64,000 nucleotides of DNA from Sanderia malayensis (Eukaryota; Cnidaria; Scyphozoa; Semaeostomeae; Pelagiidae): contig RQOL01000139.1 of assembly GCA_013076295.1 (NCBI GenBank), forward strand, positions 1,550,001-1,614,000, written 5' to 3'. The position numbers and the translations under genes were made by a program. This document shows positions 54,230-64,000 of the stretch, one piece after another (the first letter of the stretch is position 1; each line of letters begins with the position of its first letter). A model generated the notes under the pieces. That model saw only the letters and a list, made by a program, of their open reading frames with translations, was not told where the DNA came from and made no database searches.

Positions 54230-54510
54230 GGGCCAGTGAAAAAAACTGAATGTGGTTGGCGCACTTCTTGTGCTGCAGTCGCTTATGCTCATGCCCCTTT
54301 CAACCTCACATACAATAGGTTAGCTCCCTGTGCTCGTGCCTGTTGTTGGCGCAATGAGCCAACCAAATTAAAGCAAAAGGCGAAACGGGTTACATGAACA
54401 GCGAATACTTTGTTCGAAAATAGAGTTCGGGACGCACATTTTGAAGTTTCGCCACCGTAGGCGATAGTTTTTTCGTGATAGCACCATTAGCAGAATAAAT
54501 AATGGCTGTT
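54230..54510 (+). repeat. Family A repeat copy
   Basis: gaatgtggttggcgcacttc and catgcccctttcaacctcac match 3400-3660. agcaaaaggcgaaacgggtt to tagcagaataa matches 4710-4835. Confidence 0.7.
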
Positions 54511-54639
54511 AGCGATAACTCCTGCAACAGGAAGGCCAAGTGGCAATCTTTGCACTTGCCCTTTTGTAAACAATGTACTGCAGCCATATTGTCGGCAGCA
54601 AAATGCAACAAGGACGTGCAATCAGGAATTCCCAAGATA

Positions 54640-55232
54640 CTTTCTCATTGAAAGTATCTTGAAGGGAGAATGAGTCTTTGTTCACGGAAAGTGCCTCTAA
54701 AATAATGCCATCTTCCAATTTAATATTTTTGTCCTTTCTCTGTTCTTTTTCTTTGAATATCACAGGAAAGTAATCTTGAAATAATTTTCCCCAAACCATA
54801 CTCTCCAGGGTTTCTTTAACCTTCCAAAAGATTATGTGGCTGGCGCCTTGCTCAATATCAATTGAATTTTCTTCTACTTTGCTTACCACATATGGAAGCA
54901 GGTCAGCAAATTCTACAACTTCTTTAAACTCTTTGTTGCCATGCTTCACAAGTTGCCCACGTTTATATGAAGCTCTCCCTTCTGCTCTGAGCCCAACCAA
55001 GCAAGTAAAAATTTTTCCAAAATTCAAGCATGCATTTAAGATATGAGGAAGCTCTGGAACACTGGCCGCAGCTCTATTTTGAAGCTCATCAATCGTACCT
55101 TGTGCAAGACATCGAAGTCATTTCTGCTATCTTCCACTTGCGTATAATCCATTCCACTGGCTTACCTGGCACTTCGCTACTAATTAGCCAACCCTCTACA
55201 AGGTCCACTGTTTTAAATTTCATATTGCAAAT
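54640..55232 (-). pseudogene. Unrecognised gene fragment
   Basis: Minus-strand frames from about 55222 (KTVDLVEGWLISSEVPGKPV) and 55027 (NFGKIFTCLVGLRAEGRASY, EVVEFADLLPYVVSKVEEN) are open, of ordinary composition and joined by one probable intron or frameshift near 55070. The frame loses sense near 54640, where a duplicated aagatactttc junction occurs. I do not recognise a family, and no cysteine clusters or catalytic motifs are evident. Confidence 0.35.
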
Positions 55233-55249
55233 ATCGTTGGCTATCTAGA

Positions 55250-55385
55250 AAACATGGAGTGTGGAATGATGGAATGGAATGGAATGATGGAGTGATATGG
55301 AAAACATGGCATGAAATGGAATGAAATGGAAAACATGGAATGATATGGAAAACATGGAATGACATGGAAAACATGAAATGATTTT
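55250..55385. repeat. Minisatellite, gaatgatatggaaaacat
   Basis: Imperfect units of about 19-24 bp containing atggaatgatatggaaaac. The 55390-55900 stretch after it is AT-rich without a gene. Confidence 0.8.
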
Positions 55386-55914
55386 CAAAAATTTTAATGG
55401 GAAAATGTGTGATATATTATAGCAAAATATACATGTTTGCGTTCTTCTATAGTATTGTCAGTGCTGTGGTGAGAACCAATAGCGGTGTGAATAGTTTTGT
55501 CGTGTTTTTCTGAATTTAATAATTTTTTGTTTCGATTACGGGCTTGAAACTTGCAGTCGAATAAATGACGCAGTTGTCACCGGAGTACCGATATTGGTGC
55601 TAGAATGACCTTGGCGAACAATACTGAATCAAAAACAGGTAAAAAAAACTTGTGTATGCCAACTACTATAAGAATATACAACAATATGGACAGCTTCGTA
55701 CTTTCTCATGTTTGAATAAATTAAATTCAAAGCTGATAATTTTTCAACAAAACGAAATACAAACACTTTTAATTAGCGAAGAAAACATTTATTTTATAAT
55801 GTGAAACTAGAACTAAGAGAGTTTCCTTACAAGGTATATCATAGGTATATTTAGTATATGATGAACAAAATAGTAACAGAATGAATAGAAATTAAATAAC
55901 GAATCAAGTGGCAA

Positions 55915-58900
55915 TTGGCATAGGCACTTGGATGCCAAATTCTGTCAGCAGTTTTTCAAAGTGTTCCCTTCGCAAAAAGTTTACAAATTGGAGAGGCAAT
56001 TTTCAGTTGTTCCTGTGAAATGCAGGGTATTTTCTTTGCAATCACGCCAGCCTCATGTGAAAATGTATGTTTTGAGCAATCGGCGTTTGCATTATCTGCC
56101 CTGTTTGTCTGTCTCGGTACTCTCTGATGTCTTTGTAGACGATGACAATGTCATCGGGACCGGGTAGCGGAGGGTTAATAATTTTTCCCGAGCATCCATA
56201 ACATCTGGACACAGTCGTCCCTGTAACCCATTTCAACGTGAATTCAGCCTCCTGATGGTCAAAATTCAAATTAGAAAAAAGATAAGATGCCACAATTCTG
56301 AAAGTCTGAAAAGTAAATGTCGGCAAAACATCATTACATACCCTGAAGTTGTGAGGCAGAGGTGCTATGGCAGGACCATTCATATGCATCTGTGGAGCCA
56401 TTTGCTGAGCCATCAACTGTATTTGTTGCCATTGCAACGGGTTTTGGTCATTTGATTCAGTGCAGAATTGACCTTGCTCTTGTATTTCTGTGTGACTTTG
56501 CCTACTGTCAAATCCTGCTCTATTGTTTGCCAGCAGATCCACGTATTTTTGGGGGGTTTCATTTTTTTTGTTGCTTTTCTTTCTGTTCCTGGGTTTCTTC
56601 CCGGCACTTTTAGGGCCTCCCTCCAAAGCCATTGCTGTCATGCTAGCTCCTTTTGATCCACGCCTGTAACATGCGAGAAAGTCACGCAGCACACCCTTGC
56701 GTTGGGCTACTGCGAGGACATGCTCACAGATACCTGTACCTTTATTGAAGCATGCCTTGTCGCAAATCAGCGCCCCACTTTTGCCATGGGTCACGTTGTA
56801 TTGTTTGTTTCAATGGCCTGCCACATTGTAAGCACGTTATTTGCGCCAGGCTGAGGTGTGACGTACCCTGGTGATGCAAGAAGATCGTTTGCCTTCTCGA
56901 ACATTACTTCCAGTACAGGCAGTGGCACTGTGCTTAATTTTGCTTCCAAGGGAGTCGTCTCTAACTGCGTAGCATGTGGGGTTACAATATCATGTACCGG
57001 TTGAGCAGCCTTTCTTTCTTTCCTTTCCGTATTCATGTCAGCTTTCACAAACTTGCATATGTGAGACGCTTTCTGGGGATGTGTCATTTGACCCCACAGG
57101 TCATCCCCAACAGCAAGGTGTTGAAATCTTTTAGCTGGGATGTATGGGCCTTTGTTAAACACAGCCCGTTCTTCGTCATTTTGCTGTATTGTGATGATCT
57201 CCTTGATGCTGTTAATGAATTCGCTTGGCTTTTTCGCGTCGAATTGGAGATGATGCTTGATAACAAAGTATGCCGATTCAACATCGTTGTTTGTGTATTG
57301 CGTCGGTGGATTGCCAAGCCCAGCATCGATTCTGACCGGCTTTAACATGGATGTGATGAGGTCTGCAAGCTGCAAGATACATGTATATGTAAGAAATGTT
57401 GAAATTGTTGCAGCCTTATTGTACATATGAATAACTGACACGAGCCACAATCGCGGAAAGCTGCATATTACCTTTTCCTTTTCAAACCACTCGTGAAATG
57501 TACACGACGTTTTCGATGTGGATTCTTGTTCCAGCTTGTCCCAACTACTTTTCAAATTACCAAATTTTTCTGACACCTCCCTTTCAGTGTCACAGTCAAC
57601 AAGACCGTAATATTTCGTAGCACCATCCTGCCTCCCAAAAATGTCTTGCATAATCAGTTTCTTGTTTTTTGATGTTATCCCTCTCTTTAACTATTCCTAT
57701 CCCTACAGTTGAAAACCAAACACAGAAATGCTACATACCGAAAGTTGCGCCGGAAACCATCAATTAAAGCCCTTTCCCCGTCTGTTCCACATGCAAGTAT
57801 TGCATCCAAAGCAGGATTTTCTAGCCGTAGCCGATGAGCGAAATGGGAATATGCTTACCAGTTTTTTCTTTGGTGGATCACCATAGGCCCAAGAAAACTG
57901 GTTTTCCCGTCTGCTTGTGTTGCAGTTGCAAATTTCGAAAGGTTGTCACCGTCAAACTCAGATTTGTATCGAAGATGTTAAAAGTCGGGTCGACAGCTAA
58001 GACACAGAACTCATTCGGGTTAGTGCAGAATTGAGCAACTGCGTCCAATTGGCGATTTGTAGCTAAAATAAAATTAAGGCTTGGATGAATTGTGCAATCA
58101 CGAATGAAGATTTCATTGCTACCAAACTCTTCTTCTCTCTTGGCTCTTTCCAACAGCATCCACAACCCATCCAGCTTCACCGCTTGAGGCTGACAATTGT
58201 CCTTCTGCATGTCCACTGTTGTTGGTGATGCATTTAACTCTTACCTTGCTCCACTACGAGCATTATATAAGTGAGCCGGACCTCTGGGCAACTGGCCAAC
58301 ACTTCTTGCATTGCGGACATCACCTACTTCAACATATATTTCGTCCAAACATGATGTTGGTGTTTTGTCCATGATCTGCGTCGTTTTCTTCATTTTTTTA
58401 ATTATCGATGGAAGAGTTCTCCGAAAGGGTTTCCGCTTTGAATTGCCATGTGTCTGGAGACACGTTATTTCATGCACATCTTGCTCAAACATATACTGTA
58501 TAAGGGTGAGATCCCCAATTCTGCTGCCGCCATCTGAAAAAATGTAAAAAAAATTATCTTCCTCGTTTTCATTTTCATTTTCACAAAATTGATAACGAGG
58601 CAGGTAGTCGTCACGATTCACAGCGGCAGATCCATACTTATTTTTGTCTGTGGCCCATATATGTTAGGTGGTTAGGTAAATACTCAATGGCCTTTGTACA
58701 GAATAGAGTACTTTTTTGCTCAACTTGCAGAGTGGACATAACTTTTCTGCAGTCAGGACTTGAAGCATGCACATAGAATGTCCTTTTCAAGATATATTCC
58801 GAATTACATGAATCGGAAGACTTTGAAAGTTGAATGGGATTGCCATCATTTGCAACACAGAAATGTGTCTTCGGTGTGCCTTTATTCAGCCAAACACCCA

Positions 58901-59366
58901 TATCATCGCATTTGATGTCTGCTATGGTAGCAAAGACAGTGTTCTTCACAAGAAATGTAACATTGTCTTTAATGTTGATTGGAGTGTCCACACAAAGTTT
59001 CTTATCATCATGCTCATCATGGACAAGAATTCTTGCAATTTCCTGCCAAGTGAATGGATTTTTGTTCCACGAAAACACTGGTGTAGTTGGATCATCGTTG
59101 TACATGACACCAGGCATACACACATGCCGCTCTTCACGCGAGGCTTCTATATCTTTCCTGCTGCTTGAGAGGGGTGAATGCAATTATTTACAAGATATCA
59201 TATACAAGCTGTACTAAACTCTTGCAATTGAGTATTACTCCGTGTTGTACTTCAAAACTACATTACAATCAAAGGAATAACCAGCCATACCTGATGTTTT
59301 CGTTATCATCTGCTGGAAGATGTTCAAAGGACACAGTTGTATTGCATTTTTCTGTATGAATCTCCT
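55915..59366 (-). pseudogene. MULE-type transposase gene with SWIM zinc finger, decayed
   Basis: This is a multi-exon minus-strand gene. A first exon near 59366-59295 (acceptor gtgcag|GAG, donor ATCAG|GTATGG) is followed by a 58660-59163 exon and then, after a frame change near 58660, 58621-58241. The MULE transposase core lies at 58216-57790: FCVLAVDPTFN gives the first Asp, and ACGTDGERAL near 57795 the second. Exons at 57651-57480 and 57370-56800 carry the helical part. A SWIM-like finger (CDKACFNKGTGICEH) follows near 56770-56710, then a Gln/Met-rich linker. An in-frame 91-bp intron (GTATGT...CAG, 56343-56253) separates a CYGCSGKI motif. Two in-frame TGA codons near 56040 and 55997 precede the conserved-looking end (LLTEFGIQVP). 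TIRs were not found. Confidence 0.72.
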
Positions 59367-59369
59367 GCA

Positions 59370-59650
59370 CAAGAAGAGAAATGTTAACCATCCAAATCCT
59401 TAGAGATAGCAACAATAGTTTTAACAATGATGCAATAACGATGTAATACATGCATATATTTTAGTACATTTAATAAAATTCCTTTCATTTTTGTGCGTCT
59501 GTGTCTTTTTTGTGAATAACTTAAGCCTTTTGTTTTTGTCTTCATTTGTTATGCCTTTTGTATCTTTAGTTTCATGCATTCACACTTTTTTTCTTAATTA
59601 TTCTTTTGTTCTTGGTAATATCATAGTCACGCTCATTTTTATAAGTAGTT
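59370..59650. other. No gene seen
   Basis: T-rich sequence upstream of the BEL/Pao promoter region. It may already belong to that element's 5' LTR, whose left edge I could not place. Confidence 0.35.
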
Positions 59651-59669
59651 TTTCACCTAGGGAATTAGT

Positions 59670-59760
59670 CACTCAGTGTATATAAGGAACACTTTTCTAC
59701 TACACTTTACTCAGTCTTTTGACGCGCAATGAGTCACAATTGCACACTTGTTTTTACTGG
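59670..59760 (+). promoter_or_regulatory. Probable LTR promoter of BEL/Pao element
   Basis: A gtatataagg TATA box at 59678-59687 is followed about 25-30 bp later by actttactcagtc, a plausible initiator. The gag-pol frame begins ~400 bp downstream. The LTR borders and primer-binding site are not defined. Confidence 0.5.
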
Positions 59761-60082
59761 CTACCTGGTGAGTCTTGTTTTTCACTTTTTGCTTGTTTTG
59801 TTTTGTCAGCCATTTTGTTTTGGGTGTGTTCCTTTAGGCCAGGTTTACTTTACGTTTAAAATTTCATTCAATTCTTTTTTCAAGTACTATTTAATTATAT
59901 CTAATTTTTTGTATTATTTGAGTATCTGAATTAATTTGTATTTTTAGTTTGATCATTAACATCTGCATAGTTACAAACTGTGTCGGTTCATTTGTGTGCA
60001 ATACATTCAAACAGAAGTCAATGAATCACTATCATACATCAAGTACATCAAGTCAAGTCAATTATCAACCACCGTCAACCGA

Positions 60083-62272
60083 ATGCGAAGAGTTCCACGT
60101 ATTGACTATCGAAAGTTACATACGTCTGGTGAGGTGACGCCCCTAGAAGAGGAAGAACTCATTCAAGACCTTACCAACATGTCAATCAATGACGAATTGG
60201 AGATAGATGTGAAAGTTCTTCTTGAAGAGATAAAGGACACCATTGAAGAAAATCCTATACACTCAATTTCAATCACTGGTATGGATGCTAACATTCTCAA
60301 GCTTGAAAGTCTTCGCAAAGAACTTCGCCACAAAAGTCTTCGACTGGGACCAACCGATCTGTGCATTCAAGACACCTTTGCTATGGTCAAAGATTACATC
60401 ATCTCTGCTCGCGATTTCAAATCAAAATCACTATTGCAGCAGAACAAGTCAGAACAACTTCACAATGAAAGGTCTGCCACCTTTTCAATGCTGAATATTG
60501 AACGACAAGTCAACGAGTTGCATGATGTATTCTCTATCGTTCCATCTGAAGCATCAAATGAGGAATTACTTCAATTGAAATCAGATCATACAACAAATTT
60601 GAAAAAGTTCGAAAAGATTGCCGATGACTACAGGAAATTGTTGAAGGTACCCATCACAGATGCTGACAGAATGGTGGAAATCAAAATGATAAATGGACGA
60701 TTCGAAAAATTATCACTCATGAAACAAAATTATTCAAGATCTTTGGACATTGAAGTCAAGCAACGTGAGCCAGATAAAGTAAGAAACTTTAACAAACTTA
60801 CTTTAAATATTAAATTGGAACCATTCAGCGGGTATGATTCAAAATGTGATTTCTACACGTTCAAATCGAATTTCGAAAAGATTCACCTCCAATCAACGCC
60901 AAAAGAATTTCTACCGGATCTTCTAAAGAATAATTATCTATTAGAGCCAGCTTCAATAGCAGTCAAAAGTCTGGAAAACATCGACGATATCTGGCAACGT
61001 TTGAAAGATGCTTATGGAGATGCAAAGATTATGTTGTCAAGAAAGTTGCAGCAACTCACAAAGTTGGACGTGATCAAATCAACCAATGCTGAGAAGTTAG
61101 CAAGTTCGTTGGGAAATATCATCAACATGATGCGTGATGTTGGAAAGTTGGCAAGAGAGCATCACGTAGAGGAACATTTGTATTACAGCGATAGTTTTTC
61201 CAAAATTTGTCATCTGCTCGGTGATCAAAGAACAACAAAATTCTTCGCAACGATTTGTGATGAAGATTTGTCACCGAAGGACATTTGGAAGAAGCTTGTC
61301 GCATTCTCGGAGAGAGAGGTAAAGGTACATCAGACAAAAATGCGTTTCAACTCAAAATCAGAAAAGTCAGAAGATCGTGGAAAGGGAGATCGTTACCCAA
61401 ATCTAAGTGAATACAACAAGAATCGTACAAGTTATCCATCTACATTCAACTCAACCTCATCCAAGTTAACAACATCTCAATCAGATACTATCTGCTACAT
61501 TTGTGGTTCAACTGAGGGCTCCTCAAATCACATCTCTTCACCCGGACCAAGAGGGACCAAAATTCTTCAATATTTCACCTGCAAAGAGTTTGTACAAGGA
61601 TCTCCAGCAGCACGATTCAAGATGCTCAAGGATAGAGGCTTCTGCTTTCAATGTCTTCTACCTGGAGCAAGTTCGTCACATGGAAAACACTCAGAAGGGA
61701 GATGTCAGAGAGACTTTGTCTGTCCTCATTCATCTCACGAAAAACATCTCGTCAGAAAGCATGTATTAGTTTGTGACAACCATAAGACAATGGAATGCAA
61801 CAAAGAATTGCTTCAAAAATTTGTTCATCGTTTCATCAGAAATCCAATGTTACCAGATTTTTCCAGGAACATCAGTCTATCATTTCACACAGAAGGTTGT
61901 TACGAGAACTTCAATGATGTATGCACTGACAGGGGAATCTATCTTCTCCAAGAAATAAACGTCAACAACAATAATCTACTGATATTCTTTGCCAACGGCT
62001 GCAGCGATTTTGTCATCAGTGAGAAAGCTGTACAACTGCTTGGATCAAGAGTAACACAAGTATCATCTCAACCAATCACATTAGGAGGAGTTGGAAATAC
62101 AGTCACGAAGTCATCATGTGGAATTTACAGCGTCACATTACCTCTTTTCAATGGAAAGGAGATTTCATTGTCTGGTGTTTGTTTACGGAAGATAACAGCC
62201 ACCTTTCCTACTTATCCATTGGAGAAAGTGGAAGAAGACATCCAAAATGCTATGCGTTGTCAGGAGGAATAA
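60083..62272 (+). pseudogene. BEL/Pao gag and protease region
   Basis: Starting at the first in-frame ATG (MRRVPRIDYRK), this frame encodes ~729 residues. Residues ~1-240 are helical. About 245-390 match the BEL gag domain (DUF1759-like, LEPFSGYDSKCDFYTFKSNF). A Cys/His zinc-binding segment starts near 471 (CYICG) and continues with FCFQCLLPG and RDFVCPHSSH. A protease-like domain follows at ~600-725 (DUF1758-like). There, the usual DSG active site reads FANGCSDFVIS, so the catalytic Asp is replaced by Ala and the protease should be dead. The frame ends at 62272 through a one-base shift relative to the downstream RT frame. Confidence 0.88.
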
Positions 62273-63480
62273 ACATTCTACCCAAGCTCCCAAAATCAAT
62301 CAGTGGTGACATTCACATGATGATTGGCATCAAATATCTTCGGTACCATCCCAAAATGCTGTTTCAGGTTCCTTCACGACTTTCAATATTCAAATCAGAA
62401 TTGGTCAACTCAACTGGTCGACGTGGAGTGGTTGGCGGACCGCACCCTGTATTCTCCAAGATTCATCAAAGTCACGTCTCAAATGTCTCTTCATTATTCT
62501 TCACGGATGAATACAAGTTGTTTCGTCAATACTTGAATTCAGATGTACCACTCATTGGGTATGATTCTTCATCTTCAGAATCCAAACTTCATTTGCAAGA
62601 CTCGTCAGACATTCATGACTTCAACACATCAAATGCCCATTTATCAAAAGCAATGAAAGTTTTCGAGGAAGTAGAGGTGACCGGAAGTGAAATAACGTAT
62701 CGATGTCCACAATGTAGAGCATGCAAGACTTGTAAACATAACAATATTGAAGTTATCAGCATCAAAGAAGAAGTTGAACAAACACTCATCAACAACTCCG
62801 TTACGATCGATTCAGCAACTAAGACTGCAACTGCAATCCTCCCATTCATTGCTGATCCTCTCACTCGTCTTGGCAATAACAGGTACAAGGCATTGCAAGT
62901 ATACAGCCAACAACTCAAGAAACTCAATATTACCTCCAATCTATCTGACAAACAAGATATTATTGCATCAGAAGCAAAATTGCAACAACTTGGCTATGTC
63001 GATTATGTGAAAAACATGTCGTTGGAAACTCAGTCAATGTTAAAGAATCACCAGATGCAACATTTTCTACCTTGGCGAGCAGTCTGGAAAGGAAACTCTA
63101 TCAGCACTCCTTGTAGGATTGTATTTGATGCATCAATGGCGACTCAATCAGGATACAGTCTCAATGATGTTCTGGCCAAGGGAAGGAACAACCTCAATAA
63201 ACTTCAGGAAATCCTTGTACACTGGTCAATAAAACCTACTGCCATTCACACCGACATTACCAAAATGTACAAGACCATTCAGCTAGAGGAAAGCAATTGG
63301 TGCTATCAGAGGTATCTTTGGCAAGAAAATCTGGAATTGGGAAAACAACGAGAGGAAAAAATTTTCAAGACCCGTATTTATTGTGTCAAATCTTCGGGAA
63401 ACCAGGCTGAATATGGTTTACGTAAAATTGCAGAACTCTTAGAAGACGACTATCCAGAGGTTAAGAAATCGTTCATAAAG
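62250..63480 (+). pseudogene. BEL/Pao reverse transcriptase, first part
   Basis: The frame continues from the protease after a -1 shift. IHMMIGIKYLRYHPKMLFQ and GRRGVVGGPHPVFSKIH end the protease-linker. CPQCRACKTCKHNN is a further cysteine cluster typical of Pao polyproteins. FLPWRAVWKGNSISTPCRIV and FDASMATQSGYSLND open the RT domain. AIHTDITKMYKTIQLEESN holds the first catalytic Asp. The frame closes near 63500 because a one-base shift near 63478 removes it from the YVDD box. Confidence 0.88.
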
Positions 63481-64000
63481 ATTCATATGTGGATGATGTA
63501 ATCACTGGCGAGAAAGAAATTTCAACTGCACAAGTCAGAGCAGATCAACTCGAATTAGTCCTCAATCAAGGTGGCTTCAAGCTTAAAGGAATAGCATTTT
63601 CCGGTGAAGATCCCCCAGATTCACTAAGTGAAAACGGAGAAACCATTTATGTAGGAGGGATGAAATGGTTCACAAAATCGGACATGTTATCATTAAATGT
63701 TGGTGAGTTGAATTTTGCACAAAAAAGTCGAGGAAAGAAACCTTCAGCTTCCACTAATGTCATTCCAGAAAAGTTGACACGTCGCCACTATGCATCCAAA
63801 GTGGCTGAAGTATTTGACTTAACTGGCAAGGTGTCCCCTCTCATAGCATCAATGAAGCTCGATCTTCAAGACTTAGTTCAACGTCAATTGGATTGGGATG
63901 ATGTCCTCCCAGATTCTTTGAGACCACTTTGGGAGTCCAACTTTCAAATGATTCAAGAAATTGGCAATCTAAAGTTCAAAAGAGCCATAATTCCTGAAGA
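63480..64000 (+). pseudogene. BEL/Pao reverse transcriptase, YVDD onward (partial at edge)
   Basis: In a third frame, DSYVDDVITGEKE contains the intact RT catalytic box at 63486-63497. It continues with GGFKLKGIAFSGEDP, YVGGMKWFTKSD, RRHYASKVAEVFDLTGKVSP and LDWDDVLPDSLRPLW, the connection region after RT in Pao elements. It remains open to the window edge. RNase H, integrase and the 3' LTR would lie beyond 64000. Confidence 0.88.

Overview
The window looks like nuclear DNA from an early-branching or marine invertebrate animal; cnidarian or sponge is my best guess. The evidence is AT-rich sequence, spliceosomal-type intron borders, simple repeats and an extreme density of animal-type transposable elements of several classes. 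I see no convincing single-copy host gene, no rRNA or tRNA gene and no CRISPR array. Almost everything recognisable is mobile-element derived.

Layout. 1-5.1 kb: hairpins, a five-unit ~180-bp tandem array, a near-perfect long inverted repeat (2668-3240), CATA arrays and copies of a dispersed repeat here called family A. 5.35-7.96 kb: a divergent gene pair, one protein unrecognised and one RPA-like with OB folds. 8.4-11.3 kb: a repeat arrangement A1...B1-A2...B2 resembling the split direct repeats of DIRS-order retroelements. 12.16-14.24 kb: a 2.1-kb foldback element with an 8-bp target duplication. 18.50-23.10 kb: the centrepiece, an apparently intact 4.6-kb DNA transposon with ~315-bp terminal inverted repeats (TIRs), an 8-bp target duplication and two convergent genes, a DDE integrase-like transposase and a HECT-type ubiquitin ligase. 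24.81-26.36 kb: a deleted TIR element carrying a RecQ-like helicase fragment. 28-32.6 kb: relics of a Ulp1-like gene, a LINE and a hAT transposase.

34.6-41.2 kb: a second, decayed integrase/HECT element of a divergent lineage, hit by two MITEs. 42.7-54 kb: a nested cluster. A minus-strand Ty3/gypsy relic (gag, protease, integrase end) is split by a LINE and by a third integrase/HECT element, which is itself split by a 2.1-kb foldback holding a MITE. 55.9-59.4 kb: a MULE-type transposase gene with premature stops. 59.6-64.0 kb: a BEL/Pao retrotransposon with two frameshifts and a lost protease aspartate, running off the edge.

The strongest biological signal is that three mutually divergent elements in one 64-kb window share the same plan: a D,D(35)E integrase on the plus strand converging on a HECT ligase on the minus strand. 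The HECT catalytic cysteine motif survives in all three. This suggests the ligase is a conserved working part of this transposon lineage, not a captured passenger.
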